Shown: in pieces, positions 16,589 through 25,893 of the stretch
Position numbering within the stretch: the stretch's first letter is position 1
Layout: each line of letters begins with the position of its first letter
Assembly: GCA_014649155.1 (NCBI GenBank)
Contig: BMSM01000013.1
Coordinates: forward strand, 62,001 to 126,000
Origin: Streptomyces griseoviridis
Lineage (GTDB): Bacteria; Actinomycetota; Actinomycetes; Streptomycetales; Streptomycetaceae
Direction of reading: 5' to 3'
DNA: 64,000 nt
Translations under genes and position numbers: made by a program
Notes under the pieces: generated by a model
What the model saw: the letters and a program-made list of their open reading frames with translations, nothing else
Databases searched by the model: none
Told to the model about the DNA's origin: nothing

Positions 16589-18202
16589 ATGCTGGCCAAG
16601 CTGTCGACCCGGCCCACCGCGCTGCGCTGGGCGATACCCGGCGCGCTGGGGCTGTCCCTGCTGGGCGCGGCCCTGCCCGCGGCACCCGCGGCCGGCCCCG
16701 GCTCCGGCGAGTCCGGGCCCGGCCTGTCCCGCTACTACGACCAGCGGGTGAAGTGGTCCGCCTGCTCGGGCCTGGAGATGCCCGAGGACCTCCAGTGCGG
16801 AAAGGTCACCGTGCCGCTCGACTACGCCCGGCCCCGCGGGAAGACACTCGAGCTGGCGCTGGCCCGCTACCGGGCGACCGGCCACCGCAAGGGCTCGGTC
16901 CTGCTGAACTTCGGCGGACCCGGCAGTTCCGGCGTCAGCGAACTGTCCGCCGGCGCCGAGGACTTCATGCACCTCACCAACGGCTACGACGTGGTGACCT
17001 TCGATCCGCGCGGTGTCGGCCGGTCCTCCCCGGTGAGCTGCGGACCGGGCTCCGCGGAGATCATGGCGGCGACCGACGGGGACGAGGGGATGAAGCACCC
17101 CCGGCGGGCGCTGGACCGGCTGCGCAAGGCGGCGGACCAGTGCGCGGAGCACTCCGGGCCGGTCCTGCCGCACATCGGCACCGTCAACGCCGCCCGCGAC
17201 CTGGACGTGATGCGCCGGGCACTCGGTGACGACAAGCTCAACTACCTGGGCTTCTCCTACGGCACCCGGCTCGGCGCGGTGTACGCCGCGCAGTTCCCCG
17301 GGCGGGTGGGCCGGATGGTCCTGGACGGGGTGGACACCCTGACCGATTCCCTGCCCGAACAGGGCGTGGCGGGCGCGCGGGGACAGCAGACGGCGCTGGA
17401 GAACTTCCTCGACTGGTGCGTCAAGGAGGACATCGCCTGCCCGTTCGGCCAGGACGGCCGGCAGGCCCGGCGGGAGGTCGTACGGCTGGTCGGCTCGCTC
17501 GACGAGGAGCCGGTGCCCTCCGCCTTCGGCGAGCCCTTCACCGGGCAGGACCTGGTCAGCGCCCTCGGCCAGGCGCTCTACAGCCGGGAGCTGTGGCCGG
17601 CGCTGGAGCGGGCCGTGGCGCAGCTGGTGGAGAACGGCGACTCCTCGGGCCTGGAGAGCTTCACCTCCGGCGGCGTCGGCTTCCCCGTCCGGCGGGCGGC
17701 GGACGGGAGGACCGAGGGGGCGCTCACCGACCCGGAGGACGTCCCGCTGGACAACCTCCCGGCGGCGCTGATGGCCATCAACTGCGCCGACGACCCCGAC
17801 CGCCCCGGCGCGGACCGGGTCGCCCGCTCCCTCGGCCCGCTGCTGCGGCGGTACGAGGAGGCGTCCCCGGTCTTCGGACGCTACCGGCTCACCCAGGTGC
17901 TGATGTGCTACGGCCGCCCCAAGGGCACCGACTACATCCGCGACGAGGTCAAGGGCGTCGACACGGCGAAGATGCTGCTGGTCGGCACGCGCGGCGATCC
18001 GGCGACGCCGTACCGCTGGACGCAGGAGACGGCCGAGCGGCTGGGCCCCTCGGCCGTGGTCCTCGACAACAAGGGCGAGGGGCACACCGGGTACGCGTCC
18101 TCCGCGTGCGTGCACCGCAAGGTGGACGACTTCTTCCTGCACGGCACCCTGCCGCCCAGCGGCAGCTCCTGCGGACCGGAGGGGGACGCGTCCGGCGACT
18201 GA
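16589..18202 (+). CDS. Secreted S33 alpha/beta-hydrolase (tripeptidyl aminopeptidase type)
   Basis: 537 residues from ATG 16589 with GGGAGG upstream. A signal peptide (ALRWAIPGALGLSLLGAALP) is followed by the Streptomyces Tap/SlpD-type fold: LNFGGPGSSG (oxyanion region), VVTFDPRGVGRSSPVSC, nucleophile Ser223 in GFSYGTRLG, Asp in TRGDPATPY and His in GEGHTGYAS. The C-terminal TAP-like domain ends with SACVHRKVDDFFLHGTLP. Such enzymes remove tripeptides from secreted proteins or peptides. No lipobox Cys is seen, so it is probably released. It converges on asnB. Confidence 0.92.
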   Translation: MLAKLSTRPTALRWAIPGALGLSLLGAALPAAPAAGPGSGESGPGLSRYYDQRVKWSACSGLEMPEDLQCGKVTVPLDYARPRGKTLELALARYRATGHRKGSVLLNFGGPGSSGVSELSAGAEDFMHLTNGYDVVTFDPRGVGRSSPVSCGPGSAEIMAATDGDEGMKHPRRALDRLRKAADQCAEHSGPVLPHIGTVNAARDLDVMRRALGDDKLNYLGFSYGTRLGAVYAAQFPGRVGRMVLDGVDTLTDSLPEQGVAGARGQQTALENFLDWCVKEDIACPFGQDGRQARREVVRLVGSLDEEPVPSAFGEPFTGQDLVSALGQALYSRELWPALERAVAQLVENGDSSGLESFTSGGVGFPVRRAADGRTEGALTDPEDVPLDNLPAALMAINCADDPDRPGADRVARSLGPLLRRYEEASPVFGRYRLTQVLMCYGRPKGTDYIRDEVKGVDTAKMLLVGTRGDPATPYRWTQETAERLGPSAVVLDNKGEGHTGYASSACVHRKVDDFFLHGTLPPSGSSCGPEGDASGD

Positions 18203-18210
18203 GCCGCGCG

Positions 18211-20052
18211 TCAGTCCAGAACGATCTCCGGCCGGTACAGGTCCAGCCAGAGGGCGAGGTCGAGGGCGCGTTCGAGGCCGCGCCGGTCCCCCTGGCCGGT
18301 CATCGGCGCCTCCCGTTCCGCGGCGCGGCGGAGCCGGTCGGGGTCGACGAGGTCGAAGACCGGGTGTCCGGTGCGGGCCAGCAGGTCGCGGGCCTGGTCC
18401 TGGAGGGCCGCCGCGTACTTGGGGTCCTGGGTGGACGGGTAGGGGCTCTTGACCCGGTCGTAGACCGACCGGGGCAGGACGTCGGCGGTGGCCTCGCGCA
18501 GCAGGGTCTTCTCGCGGCCGTCGTAGGACTTGAGCGCCCAGGGCGTGTTGTAGACGTACTCCACGAGCCGGTGGTCGCAGAACGGGACGCGGACCTCCAG
18601 GCCGACGGCCATGCTGGCGCGGTCCTTGCGGTCGAGCAGGACGCGGACGAAGCGGGTCAGGTGGAGGTGGGAGATGCGGCGCATCCGGTACTCGAAGTCG
18701 CTCTCGCCGTCCAGGCGCCGGATGCCCGCGACGGCGTCGCGGTAGCCGTCGGCGACGTAGGCGGGCAGGTCGAGGGAGCGGTTCAGCTCCGGGCGCAGGA
18801 CGTCGGCGTCCTCCCCGAAGTGGCGGCCCATCGTGACCAGCCAGGGGAAGGCGTCGGCGGTGCGGGCGCGTTCGTCGAAGAACTGGAGGTAGCCGCCGAA
18901 GACCTCGTCGGCGGACTCGCCGGACAGGGCGACGGTGGAGTGCTCGCGGATGGCCCGGAAGAGCAGGTGGAGCGAGGCGTCCATGTCGCCGAAACCGGCG
19001 GGCAGGTCCCGGGCCCGGACGACCTTCTCGCGGATCGCGGGGTCGGCCAGCGCCTGCGCGTCGAGCACGATGTCCTGGTGGTCGGTGCCGGAGGTGCGGG
19101 CCACGTCGTGCACGAACGGGGTGTCGGGGGTGCCGCGCAGTTCGTCGGCGACGAAGTTCTCGGTCTGGCCGGCGAAGTCGACGGCGAAGCTGCGGATCTT
19201 CTCGCCGTCCCCGGCCAGTTGCCGGGCGCCGAGCGCGGTCAGCGCGGAGGAGTCGAGCCCGCCGGAGAGCAGGGTGCAGCGGGGCACGTCCGCGACGAGC
19301 TGGCGGCGCACGATGTCGTCCAGCAGGGTGCGGACCCGGGCGACGGTGGTGTCCCGGTCGTCGGTGTGCGGGCGGGTCTCCAGCTCCCAGTAGCGGCGGG
19401 TGCGGACGCCGTCGCGGTCGACGGTGACGACGGTGCCGGGCTCGACCTCGCGCATGCCGTCCCACACCGCGTGGCCCGGCGTCTTGATCATGGTGAAGAG
19501 TTCCCGCAGCCCGTCCAGCTTGACCCGGCGGCGGGCGAGCGGGTTGGCGAGGATCGCCTTGGGCTCGGAGCCGAAGAGGACGCCGTCGGCGGTGGGGTGG
19601 AAGTAGAAGGGCTTGATGCCCATGCGGTCGCGGACCATGAGGAGCTTGTCCGCGCGGCCGTCCCAGACGGCGAAGGCGTACATGCCGTTGAGGCGTTCGG
19701 GCAGCGCCTCCCCCCACTCCAGGTAGCCGCGGAGCACGACCTCGGTGTCGGAGTCGGTGGTGAAGCGGTGGCCGCGGCCGGTGAGTTCGCGGCGCAGCTC
19801 GGTGAAGTTGTAGGTCTCGCCCGAGTAGACGAGGGCGACCGTGCCGTGCGGGGTCCCGGCGGTCATCGGCTGCCGGCCGCCGGGCAGGTCGATGATGGCG
19901 AGCCTGCGGTGGCCGAGCGCCGCGGGGCCCTCGGCCCAGACGCCCCGGTCGTCCGGTCCGCGGCAGGCCATCGTCTCCGTCATCGCGTCCAATGCCGTCT
20001 TCTCGGCGCGCAGGTCGCGGTCGAAGGAGACCCAGCCGGTGATGCCGCACAT
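18211..20052 (-). CDS. asnB: Asparagine synthetase (glutamine-hydrolysing)
   Basis: 613 residues. Cys2 (MCGITGWVSF) is the glutaminase nucleophile after Met removal. The class II amidotransferase domain runs to about residue 200 (RGPDDRGVW, SGETYNFTELRRELTGRGH), followed by the synthetase domain with the ATP PP-loop SGGLDSSALTALG, SGESADEVFGGYLQFF and MAVGLEVRVPFCDHRLVEY. It makes asparagine from aspartate, glutamine and ATP. Streptomycetes often carry several copies. The upstream region holds a clear palindrome, so transcription is probably regulated. Confidence 0.96.
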   Translation of the reverse strand: MCGITGWVSFDRDLRAEKTALDAMTETMACRGPDDRGVWAEGPAALGHRRLAIIDLPGGRQPMTAGTPHGTVALVYSGETYNFTELRRELTGRGHRFTTDSDTEVVLRGYLEWGEALPERLNGMYAFAVWDGRADKLLMVRDRMGIKPFYFHPTADGVLFGSEPKAILANPLARRRVKLDGLRELFTMIKTPGHAVWDGMREVEPGTVVTVDRDGVRTRRYWELETRPHTDDRDTTVARVRTLLDDIVRRQLVADVPRCTLLSGGLDSSALTALGARQLAGDGEKIRSFAVDFAGQTENFVADELRGTPDTPFVHDVARTSGTDHQDIVLDAQALADPAIREKVVRARDLPAGFGDMDASLHLLFRAIREHSTVALSGESADEVFGGYLQFFDERARTADAFPWLVTMGRHFGEDADVLRPELNRSLDLPAYVADGYRDAVAGIRRLDGESDFEYRMRRISHLHLTRFVRVLLDRKDRASMAVGLEVRVPFCDHRLVEYVYNTPWALKSYDGREKTLLREATADVLPRSVYDRVKSPYPSTQDPKYAAALQDQARDLLARTGHPVFDLVDPDRLRRAAEREAPMTGQGDRRGLERALDLALWLDLYRPEIVLD

Positions 20053-20155
20053 GTGCTACCTCCTGCGTCCGGTCCGCCCGGAGGACCGCTCCGACCTGGC
20101 ACGTCGGAGTGCTTCGCGGGTGCGAGCACGCACGGGCGGCCCTTCCGGCAAACCA

Positions 20156-20176
20156 GTTGTAGTTGCCATCTACAAC
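20156..20176. promoter_or_regulatory. Palindrome GTTGTAG-N7-CTACAAC between asnB and the baeRF gene
   Basis: Seven-base perfect arms (20156-20162, 20170-20176) in a locally A/T-rich stretch, 104 bases before asnB and 216 before the divergent gene. The layout resembles MarR/GntR operators. The rest of the 339-base gap shows a possible -10 (TATCGT at 20380) just before the rightward gene and nothing else clear. Confidence 0.5.
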
Positions 20177-20391
20177 CTGAGCCTGCGCTCCGCCGGTACG
20201 CGCGGTCAACGCGGCCGTAACACGACGGACACACAAGGCTCGTGCTTTCGGCCACACTTTGCTTCAGCGATACCTCACCGTCCGGCCCGTACGGACCCCG
20301 GCCGCACCGAACCGGCCATCGGCAAAGAGTTCTCCAACCGGCCCCGGCCGCTCCACGTGCCAGCCGGACAGAACAGACCTATCGTGCTGGC

Positions 20392-21486
20392 ATGGAGCAC
20401 GATCTGAGCCCCGCCACCCTCGCCGAACTCCGGCGCCCCCGCCCCTATCCGGCCGTGTCGGTGCTGACCCCGACACACCGCCGGGAACCCGGCAGCGCCC
20501 AGGACCCGGTGCGCCTGCGCAACGCGGTCGCCGAGGCAAGGAGACGGCTGGAGGCCGATCCGGCGGTCACCCGGGAACGCCGCGCCGAGGTCGAGGAGCA
20601 GCTCGACCGGGCCCTCGCCGAGATCGACCCCGCCGAGACGGAGGACGGGCTGGCGATCTTCGCCGCGCCGGGCGAGCACCAGGTGTGGACGCTGGCCCGC
20701 TCCGTGCCCGAGCGCGTGGTGCTCTCGGACACCTTCCTGACCCGCAACCTGGTCGCGGCCCACTCGGCCGAGCGCCCGTTCTGGGTGCTCTCGGTCTCCG
20801 CCGACCGCGCCACGCTGTGGAACGGCGGCACCGACCGCGTCACCGAGGAGCGCTCCGGCGGCTTCCCGCTGACCAGGCCGCCGGAGGACTTCGACCCCGA
20901 GCGCCAGGAGCGGATCGGCGACTCCCCCAGCGCCTTCCGCGACGAGCGCACCCGCCAGTTCCTGCGCGACGCGGACGCCGCGCTGGGCCGGCTGCTGCGC
21001 GACCGTCCGCGTCCGGTGTACGTCACCGGACCCGAGGCGGCGCTGTCACTGCTCGACGACGCGGGCGGCGCCGTACGGGGCGCGGTGCACCTCCCGCACG
21101 GCGGCCTCGCGAACGGCACCCCGGAAGCCGTGTGGCAGGCGGTACGGCCGCTGGTCGCCGCCGAGGCGCGCCGGGCCGCCGACGCGGTGACCGGCGAACT
21201 GGAGGCGGCGCGCGGCCGGCGGGAGTACGCGGCCGGCGTCGACGAGCTGTGGCGGAGCGCCCTGGCCGGGCGGGTCCGGCTGCTGGCCGTCGAGGAGAAC
21301 TACCGCGCGACGGTGGTGGACGCCGGCGACCATCTGGAACCCGCGGACCCCCGCGACCTCGACGCCCGCGAGGACATCGTGGACGAGATCGTCGAACAGT
21401 GCCTGGAGACCGGCGCGGAGGTCCGCTTCGTCCCGGACGGCACCCTGCGGGACGCGGACGGGATCGCCGGGGTGCTGCGCTACTGA
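20392..21486 (+). CDS. baeRF3-type (release-factor-fold) protein
   Basis: 364 residues from ATG 20392, which has no ribosome site and sits 6 bases after TATCGT, so the mRNA may be leaderless. It opens LAELRRPRPYPAVSVLTPTHRREPG and has VWTLARSVPERVVLSDTFLTRNLVAA in the first domain; the C-terminal part (LLAVEENYRATVVDAGD...DIVDEIVEQCLETGAEV) follows the L7Ae/eRF1-like fold of bacterial archaeo-eukaryotic release factor homologues. The family is suspected to act on ribosomes under stress or in conflicts; no function is proven. Often mislabelled as a chemotaxis protein. Confidence 0.75.
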   Translation: MEHDLSPATLAELRRPRPYPAVSVLTPTHRREPGSAQDPVRLRNAVAEARRRLEADPAVTRERRAEVEEQLDRALAEIDPAETEDGLAIFAAPGEHQVWTLARSVPERVVLSDTFLTRNLVAAHSAERPFWVLSVSADRATLWNGGTDRVTEERSGGFPLTRPPEDFDPERQERIGDSPSAFRDERTRQFLRDADAALGRLLRDRPRPVYVTGPEAALSLLDDAGGAVRGAVHLPHGGLANGTPEAVWQAVRPLVAAEARRAADAVTGELEAARGRREYAAGVDELWRSALAGRVRLLAVEENYRATVVDAGDHLEPADPRDLDAREDIVDEIVEQCLETGAEVRFVPDGTLRDADGIAGVLRY

Positions 21487-21569
21487 GCGTCCCGGCCGGT
21501 CCTCGCGCCGCCGCCCTTGACGGCCGTGACACCCTGGCGGCAGTGCCGACCGGGAGGAGCCGACGGGAG

Positions 21570-22595
21570 ATGGGTCAGTCACTGGGCGTGGCGGTCCTGG
21601 GCGCGGGACACATGGGCGCCGATCACATCCGCCGGCTGGACCGCGTGGTGGGCGGCGCCCGGGTGGTCGCCGTCGCCGACCCCGACGCGGAACGGGCGAA
21701 GGAGGCCGTCGCCGGGCGGGAGGGCGTCGCGGTCCGCACGGAGGCCGAGGCCGCGCTGGACGCGCCCGGCGTCGAGGCCGTACTGATCGCCTCCCCCGGC
21801 GAGGCGCACGAGGAGGCGCTGCTCGCCGCCTTCGCCCGGAACCTGCCGGTGCTGTGCGAGAAGCCGATGGTCCCCGACCCGGCGGGCGCGCTGCGGATCG
21901 TGGAGGCGGAGGCGCGGCTCGGCCGGCGGCTGGCCCAGATCGGCTTCATGCGGCGCTACGACTCCGAGTACACGCGGCTGAAGGCCCTGCTGGACGGCGG
22001 GCGGCTGGGCCGGCCGCTGATGCTGCACTGCGTCCACCGCAACGTCTCCTCACCGCCCGGCTTCACCTCCGCGATGCTGGTGAACAGTTCCGTCTCGCAC
22101 GAGATCGACGCCGCCCGCTGGCTGCTCGGCCAGGAGCCGGTCGCGGTGACCGTGCACCGGCCTCGGCCGTCCGCCGGAGCGCCCGCGGGGCTGCTCGACC
22201 CGCAGTTCGTGCTGTTCGAGACCGACGGCGGCGCCCTGGTCGACGTGGAGGTCTTCGTCAACTGCGGCTTCGGCTACCAGGTCCGCTGCGAGGCCGTCTG
22301 CGAGGCGGGAAGCGCCCGCATCGGCGAGGAGCGGGCCATGGCGGTGACGGCGGCGGGCGGCCTGCGCGAGGAGGTGCCGCAGGACTACCTCGTACGGTTC
22401 GCCGACGCCTACGACCGCGAGGTGCGCGCCTGGGTCGACGCCGTGCGGCACGGCCGGGTCACCGGCGCGAACGCCTGGGACGGTTACGCGGCGTCCGCGG
22501 TCGCCGAGGCGGGGGTGCGCGCCCTGGAGTCCGGCGTCCGCACCCCGGTCGACCTCGCGCCGCGCCCGGCGCTGTACGGGGGGACCGGGGCGTAG
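21570..22595 (+). CDS. Gfo/Idh/MocA-family NAD(P)-dependent dehydrogenase (inositol dehydrogenase-like)
   Basis: 341 residues from ATG 21570 with GGGAGGAG upstream. The Rossmann site is GVAVLGAGHMGADHI; LCEKPM carries the catalytic Lys, IGFMRRYDSEY follows, and SSVSHEIDAARWLLG supplies Asp/His for the polyol. These features are closest to myo-inositol 2-dehydrogenase-like enzymes, which oxidise a ring hydroxyl of a cyclitol or sugar. No iol genes are nearby, so the substrate is uncertain. The gap of 83 bases to the upstream gene allows co-transcription. Confidence 0.9.
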   Translation: MGQSLGVAVLGAGHMGADHIRRLDRVVGGARVVAVADPDAERAKEAVAGREGVAVRTEAEAALDAPGVEAVLIASPGEAHEEALLAAFARNLPVLCEKPMVPDPAGALRIVEAEARLGRRLAQIGFMRRYDSEYTRLKALLDGGRLGRPLMLHCVHRNVSSPPGFTSAMLVNSSVSHEIDAARWLLGQEPVAVTVHRPRPSAGAPAGLLDPQFVLFETDGGALVDVEVFVNCGFGYQVRCEAVCEAGSARIGEERAMAVTAAGGLREEVPQDYLVRFADAYDREVRAWVDAVRHGRVTGANAWDGYAASAVAEAGVRALESGVRTPVDLAPRPALYGGTGA

Positions 22596-22841
22596 GGCAC
22601 CGGTGCCGCATCCGTTCGCCCCTCAGCTCCCGTAGTGCGCCTACGCGACGGTCCACGGGGAGGGCCTGCGGGACGACCGGGTGAGTCGATCGCCCGGGAC
22701 CATGGCATATGCCGTCGGCATCGCCGTAGCGTGTGTCACCGAATCCCCCCCAGGGCGTCGCGCGCTGTGCAACAGTCGTGAGGTCTTCCGCGCCCGACCC
22801 GGTTCCGCCCTGGCCGTACCGTCTGCACACCGGAGTGCGTC

Positions 22842-24134
22842 ATGCCGTCCCCCCTCTCCGCGGACCACCCCGCCGCCCAGCCGTCAGGGCCCGGCACGGT
22901 GGAGGCGCTGATATCGCAGACGCGGCGGCTCAAGGGCGAGGTGGACGCCGTACGGCGGGACGCGCGGCACGACGGATCGGACCCCACGGGCCGCTGGCAG
23001 CGCGCCCTGTACGATCTGGCGCTGCATCAACTGGACGACGTCGACCGGCACTTGGCGCAGTTGCGGGACGGCCCGCCGCTCCGGTCGGCGCCCGCCGGTT
23101 CCGGCCGGGCCGGCTCGTCGCCCGGCCTGGTCGGCAGCGCGGAGTGGGATCTGCTGACGGACGGGGCCCACTGGTCCCCGGAGCTGTACCGCATCCTCGG
23201 CCGGGACCCCGCCGCTGCCCCGCTCACCCTCGACGAACTGCCGTCCGTCGTCCTGGCGGAGGACCGGCCCGGCCTGACCGCGATGGTCACCGGGTGTCTC
23301 GTCGACGCCCGCCCGATCGACGGCGAGTTCCGTGTCGTCCGGCCCGACGGCACCGTACGGACCGTGCACATGAGGGGCCGGCCCGTCCTCGACGCCCATG
23401 GCTCCACCGTCTCGTTGTGGGCGGTGCTGCGCGATGTCACCGCCCTGCGCTGCGGCCGGCGGGCGGTCAGCGAGTCCCGCGCGTCGCTCCCCGACCCGGC
23501 CTCCGCCACGCCGGCGCGACCGGCCGCGCCCCGCGCCCGGCCCGCCCCGCCGCGGCTGCCCGGCGCCGCCGGTCTGGACCTGGCCGCCGTGCTGCCCCCG
23601 GAGTCCGCCGAGGGAACCGGCGCCCTCTGGTACGACGCCTGCGCCACGGCCGGGGGCGAGGCCCTGCTGAGCATGGTCCGCCTGACCGGCCCCGGCCCGG
23701 CCGGGGCCCCGGAGGCGGCGTTGCTGGCCGGCACCCTGCGCGGCCTGGCGCTGGCGGGCCTCGCCCCGGGCACCCTGCTGGACCGGCTCGCCCGGCAGCC
23801 CGGCGCCACCGGCCGGCCCGCCCTGGACGCCGCGGTGTGCTGCCTCTACCGGGCGGCCGACCGGACCCTGCGGTGGGCGTGCGCGGGCCACCCCGCCCCG
23901 CTGCTCTTCCGCGGCGGAACGGGGCGGCTGCTCGGCCCCCGGGCCGAGGAACCCCTCGAAGCCGGTGACCTGCTGGTCCTGCACACCTCGCCGGCCCCGC
24001 CGGACCGGCTCCTGGCCCTGGCCCCGCGACTGGCCGCGGCGGAGTCGGCCGGGGAAGCGTCACGGGTCGTGGCGCGGGAGTCCGCCGGACACGGGAACGA
24101 GGTGTGCGTGCTGACCGCCCGGGTGGAAGGCTAG
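22842..24134 (+). CDS. PAS-domain protein with degenerate PP2C/SpoIIE-type C-terminus
   Basis: 430 residues. A coiled N-terminus (SQTRRLKGEVDAVRRD) is followed by a PAS domain at about 85-200 (ILGRDPAAAPLTLDELPSVV, GEFRVVRPDGTVRTVHMRG). The C-terminal 200 residues follow the RsbU/SpoIIE phosphatase fold, recognisable from CAGHPAPLLFRGGTGRLLG. The metal-binding acids of active enzymes are missing: the usual GGDWYD is GALWYD and the VGDVxGHG position reads VRLTGPG. It therefore looks like a catalytically dead, perhaps regulatory, relative. It faces the Nsd-type gene tail to tail with a 4-base overlap. Confidence 0.78.
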   Translation: MPSPLSADHPAAQPSGPGTVEALISQTRRLKGEVDAVRRDARHDGSDPTGRWQRALYDLALHQLDDVDRHLAQLRDGPPLRSAPAGSGRAGSSPGLVGSAEWDLLTDGAHWSPELYRILGRDPAAAPLTLDELPSVVLAEDRPGLTAMVTGCLVDARPIDGEFRVVRPDGTVRTVHMRGRPVLDAHGSTVSLWAVLRDVTALRCGRRAVSESRASLPDPASATPARPAAPRARPAPPRLPGAAGLDLAAVLPPESAEGTGALWYDACATAGGEALLSMVRLTGPGPAGAPEAALLAGTLRGLALAGLAPGTLLDRLARQPGATGRPALDAAVCCLYRAADRTLRWACAGHPAPLLFRGGTGRLLGPRAEEPLEAGDLLVLHTSPAPPDRLLALAPRLAAAESAGEASRVVARESAGHGNEVCVLTARVEG

Positions 24135-25627
24135 ACGGGTGCGCCGGCGCCCGGCTTCCCCTTTCCCTTCGGCAGCGCCAGCCTGATCTCCTCCCGCAGT
24201 TGCCGGATCCGCGGGTGGCTCGCGTACTCCGCGGTCAGGCGGTACATCTCGCGCAGCCGGTCCCAGGTGCGCAGGGAGGAGTTGGACCCCATCGCCATCA
24301 GGGCCAGCCGGGCGTAGCGGTCCGCCTGTTCGGGGTCGTCGGCGATGAAACAGGCCGAGGCCATCGAGAGATGGTCGAAGATCTTCGACCGCTCGCGGCC
24401 GTCGACCCTCAGGTCCAGCGCCTTCTCCGCGTAGTACTGGGCGTGGACCGCCGCGGCCGGGTCGAACTCGGCCAGGGTGCGGTAGGCGAGCGCGGTCATG
24501 CCGTACAGATCCTCGTCCTTGAAGGTCTGCATCCAGTCCGGCGTCCCGGCGTCGTCATGGTCGGCGACGAAGAGGTCCTCCGCCTGTCCGAGGGTGCGGC
24601 GCATCGCCTGGCCCTTGCCCATCGACGCCTGCGCCCACGCCTCGATGGTGTGGAACATCGCCCTGGTGCGGGGCAGCAGCCGGTCACCGGAGCCGGAGGT
24701 GGCCAGCTTCATCAGGTCCAGCGCGTCGTCGGGCCGGCCGAGGTGCACCATCTGGCGGGCCGCCCGGGAGAGCGCCTCGCCTGCCCGGGGCCGGTCACCG
24801 CCCTCCCGGGCGGCGTGGGCGGCGATGAGGAAGTACTTCTGGGCCGTGGGTTCCAGGCCGACGTCGTGCGACATCCAGCCGGCCAGGACGGCGAGGTTGG
24901 CGGCGACGCCCCACAGGCGCCGCTGGAGTTGGGGGGGGTGGTGGTAGGCGAGCATGCCGCCCACCTCGTTGAGCTGGCCGACCACCGCCTTGCGCTGGAG
25001 ACCGCCGCCCCGGGCGGCGTCCCAGGCGCGGAACACCCCGACCGAGTTCTCGAGTTCCTCGACCTCCTGCCACCCGACGGGGGCGGCCTCGTAGCGGTCG
25101 GACCCGGCGGGGTCGGCGGTGTGCAGGGGTCGGTCGAGGTCGGGGGCGTCGGCAGCCAGGGCAGGGTCGGTGTGGAGCCAGTCGTGCATGGCACCGCTGA
25201 GTGCGGAGCCCGCGGCGAGCGCGGCGCCCGCGCCCACCAAGCCGCGTCGGTTGAGCATGAGGTCCATTCCCGTGAATTCGGTGAGGACCTCGGCGGTCCG
25301 CCCGGGCGCCCACGGCACTTCGCCGGGAAGTTCCTCGCTCCCGCCGCCCTGCCGTTTCCCCGCGCGCCCGTGTCGTACCAGACCGAGGTCCTCGATGGTC
25401 ACGACACGGCCGAGACGCTCGGTGAACAGGACCGCCAGCACCCGCGGCACCGGATCGCGCGGGATCTCTCCCCTGTCGATCCACCGCCGCACCCGTGAGG
25501 TGTCGGTCGCCAGCTGGGGGTGGCCCATGGCCGCCGCCCGCCGGTTGACCAGCCTCGCGAGTTCGCCCTTGGACCAGCCGGCCAGGCCGAACAGGTCCGA
25601 GAGGCGGGTGTTGGGTCGTCCGCTCAC
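24131..25627 (-). CDS. NsdA/NsdB-type regulator of differentiation (HTH-like N-terminus, TPR-like repeats)
   Basis: 498 residues from GTG 25627, where family similarity begins (SGRPNTRLSDLFGLAGWSKG). The N-terminal part (ELARLVNRRAAAMGHPQLATDTSRVRRWIDRG) resembles an XRE-like DNA-binding region. The C-terminal 300 residues are helical repeats with TPR character (RPDDALDLMKLATSGSG, DPEQADRYARLALMAMG). NsdA and NsdB are known in S. coelicolor as negative regulators of sporulation and antibiotic production; which of the two this matches is not decided here. Divergent from a phosphotransferase-fold gene across 266 bases. Confidence 0.82.
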   Translation of the reverse strand: MSGRPNTRLSDLFGLAGWSKGELARLVNRRAAAMGHPQLATDTSRVRRWIDRGEIPRDPVPRVLAVLFTERLGRVVTIEDLGLVRHGRAGKRQGGGSEELPGEVPWAPGRTAEVLTEFTGMDLMLNRRGLVGAGAALAAGSALSGAMHDWLHTDPALAADAPDLDRPLHTADPAGSDRYEAAPVGWQEVEELENSVGVFRAWDAARGGGLQRKAVVGQLNEVGGMLAYHHPPQLQRRLWGVAANLAVLAGWMSHDVGLEPTAQKYFLIAAHAAREGGDRPRAGEALSRAARQMVHLGRPDDALDLMKLATSGSGDRLLPRTRAMFHTIEAWAQASMGKGQAMRRTLGQAEDLFVADHDDAGTPDWMQTFKDEDLYGMTALAYRTLAEFDPAAAVHAQYYAEKALDLRVDGRERSKIFDHLSMASACFIADDPEQADRYARLALMAMGSNSSLRTWDRLREMYRLTAEYASHPRIRQLREEIRLALPKGKGKPGAGAPV

Positions 25628-25893
25628 GTCAAGCCCCCAGGTTCTCGGCTGAGTTGACAGTAGCCCGCAGGGAGATGCCGGGCGACTATTCGCCAGGGCT
25701 TCGCCAGGGTCCGCCACATGGTGTGCCAGGGCCGGTCGGGTGTCAGGTAGGAACGCGTCTCCCCGACCTGGCCCCCGCCGGGACACTCCCCAGGGTGGCC
25801 CTCGGACGGCCGGTCGGGCGGACGCACCCCGCACGCGACAAGGCACGGCACGCACAGCACGCAAGCAGGAACACGAAGGGATCTGTCTCGCCC

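Noticed and set aside
16532..20257. A 1241-codon open frame on the minus strand over the peptidase and asnB
   Set aside because: Composition is Arg/Pro/His-rich, typical of an antisense frame in high-GC DNA. The asnB and S33 frames carry all motifs.
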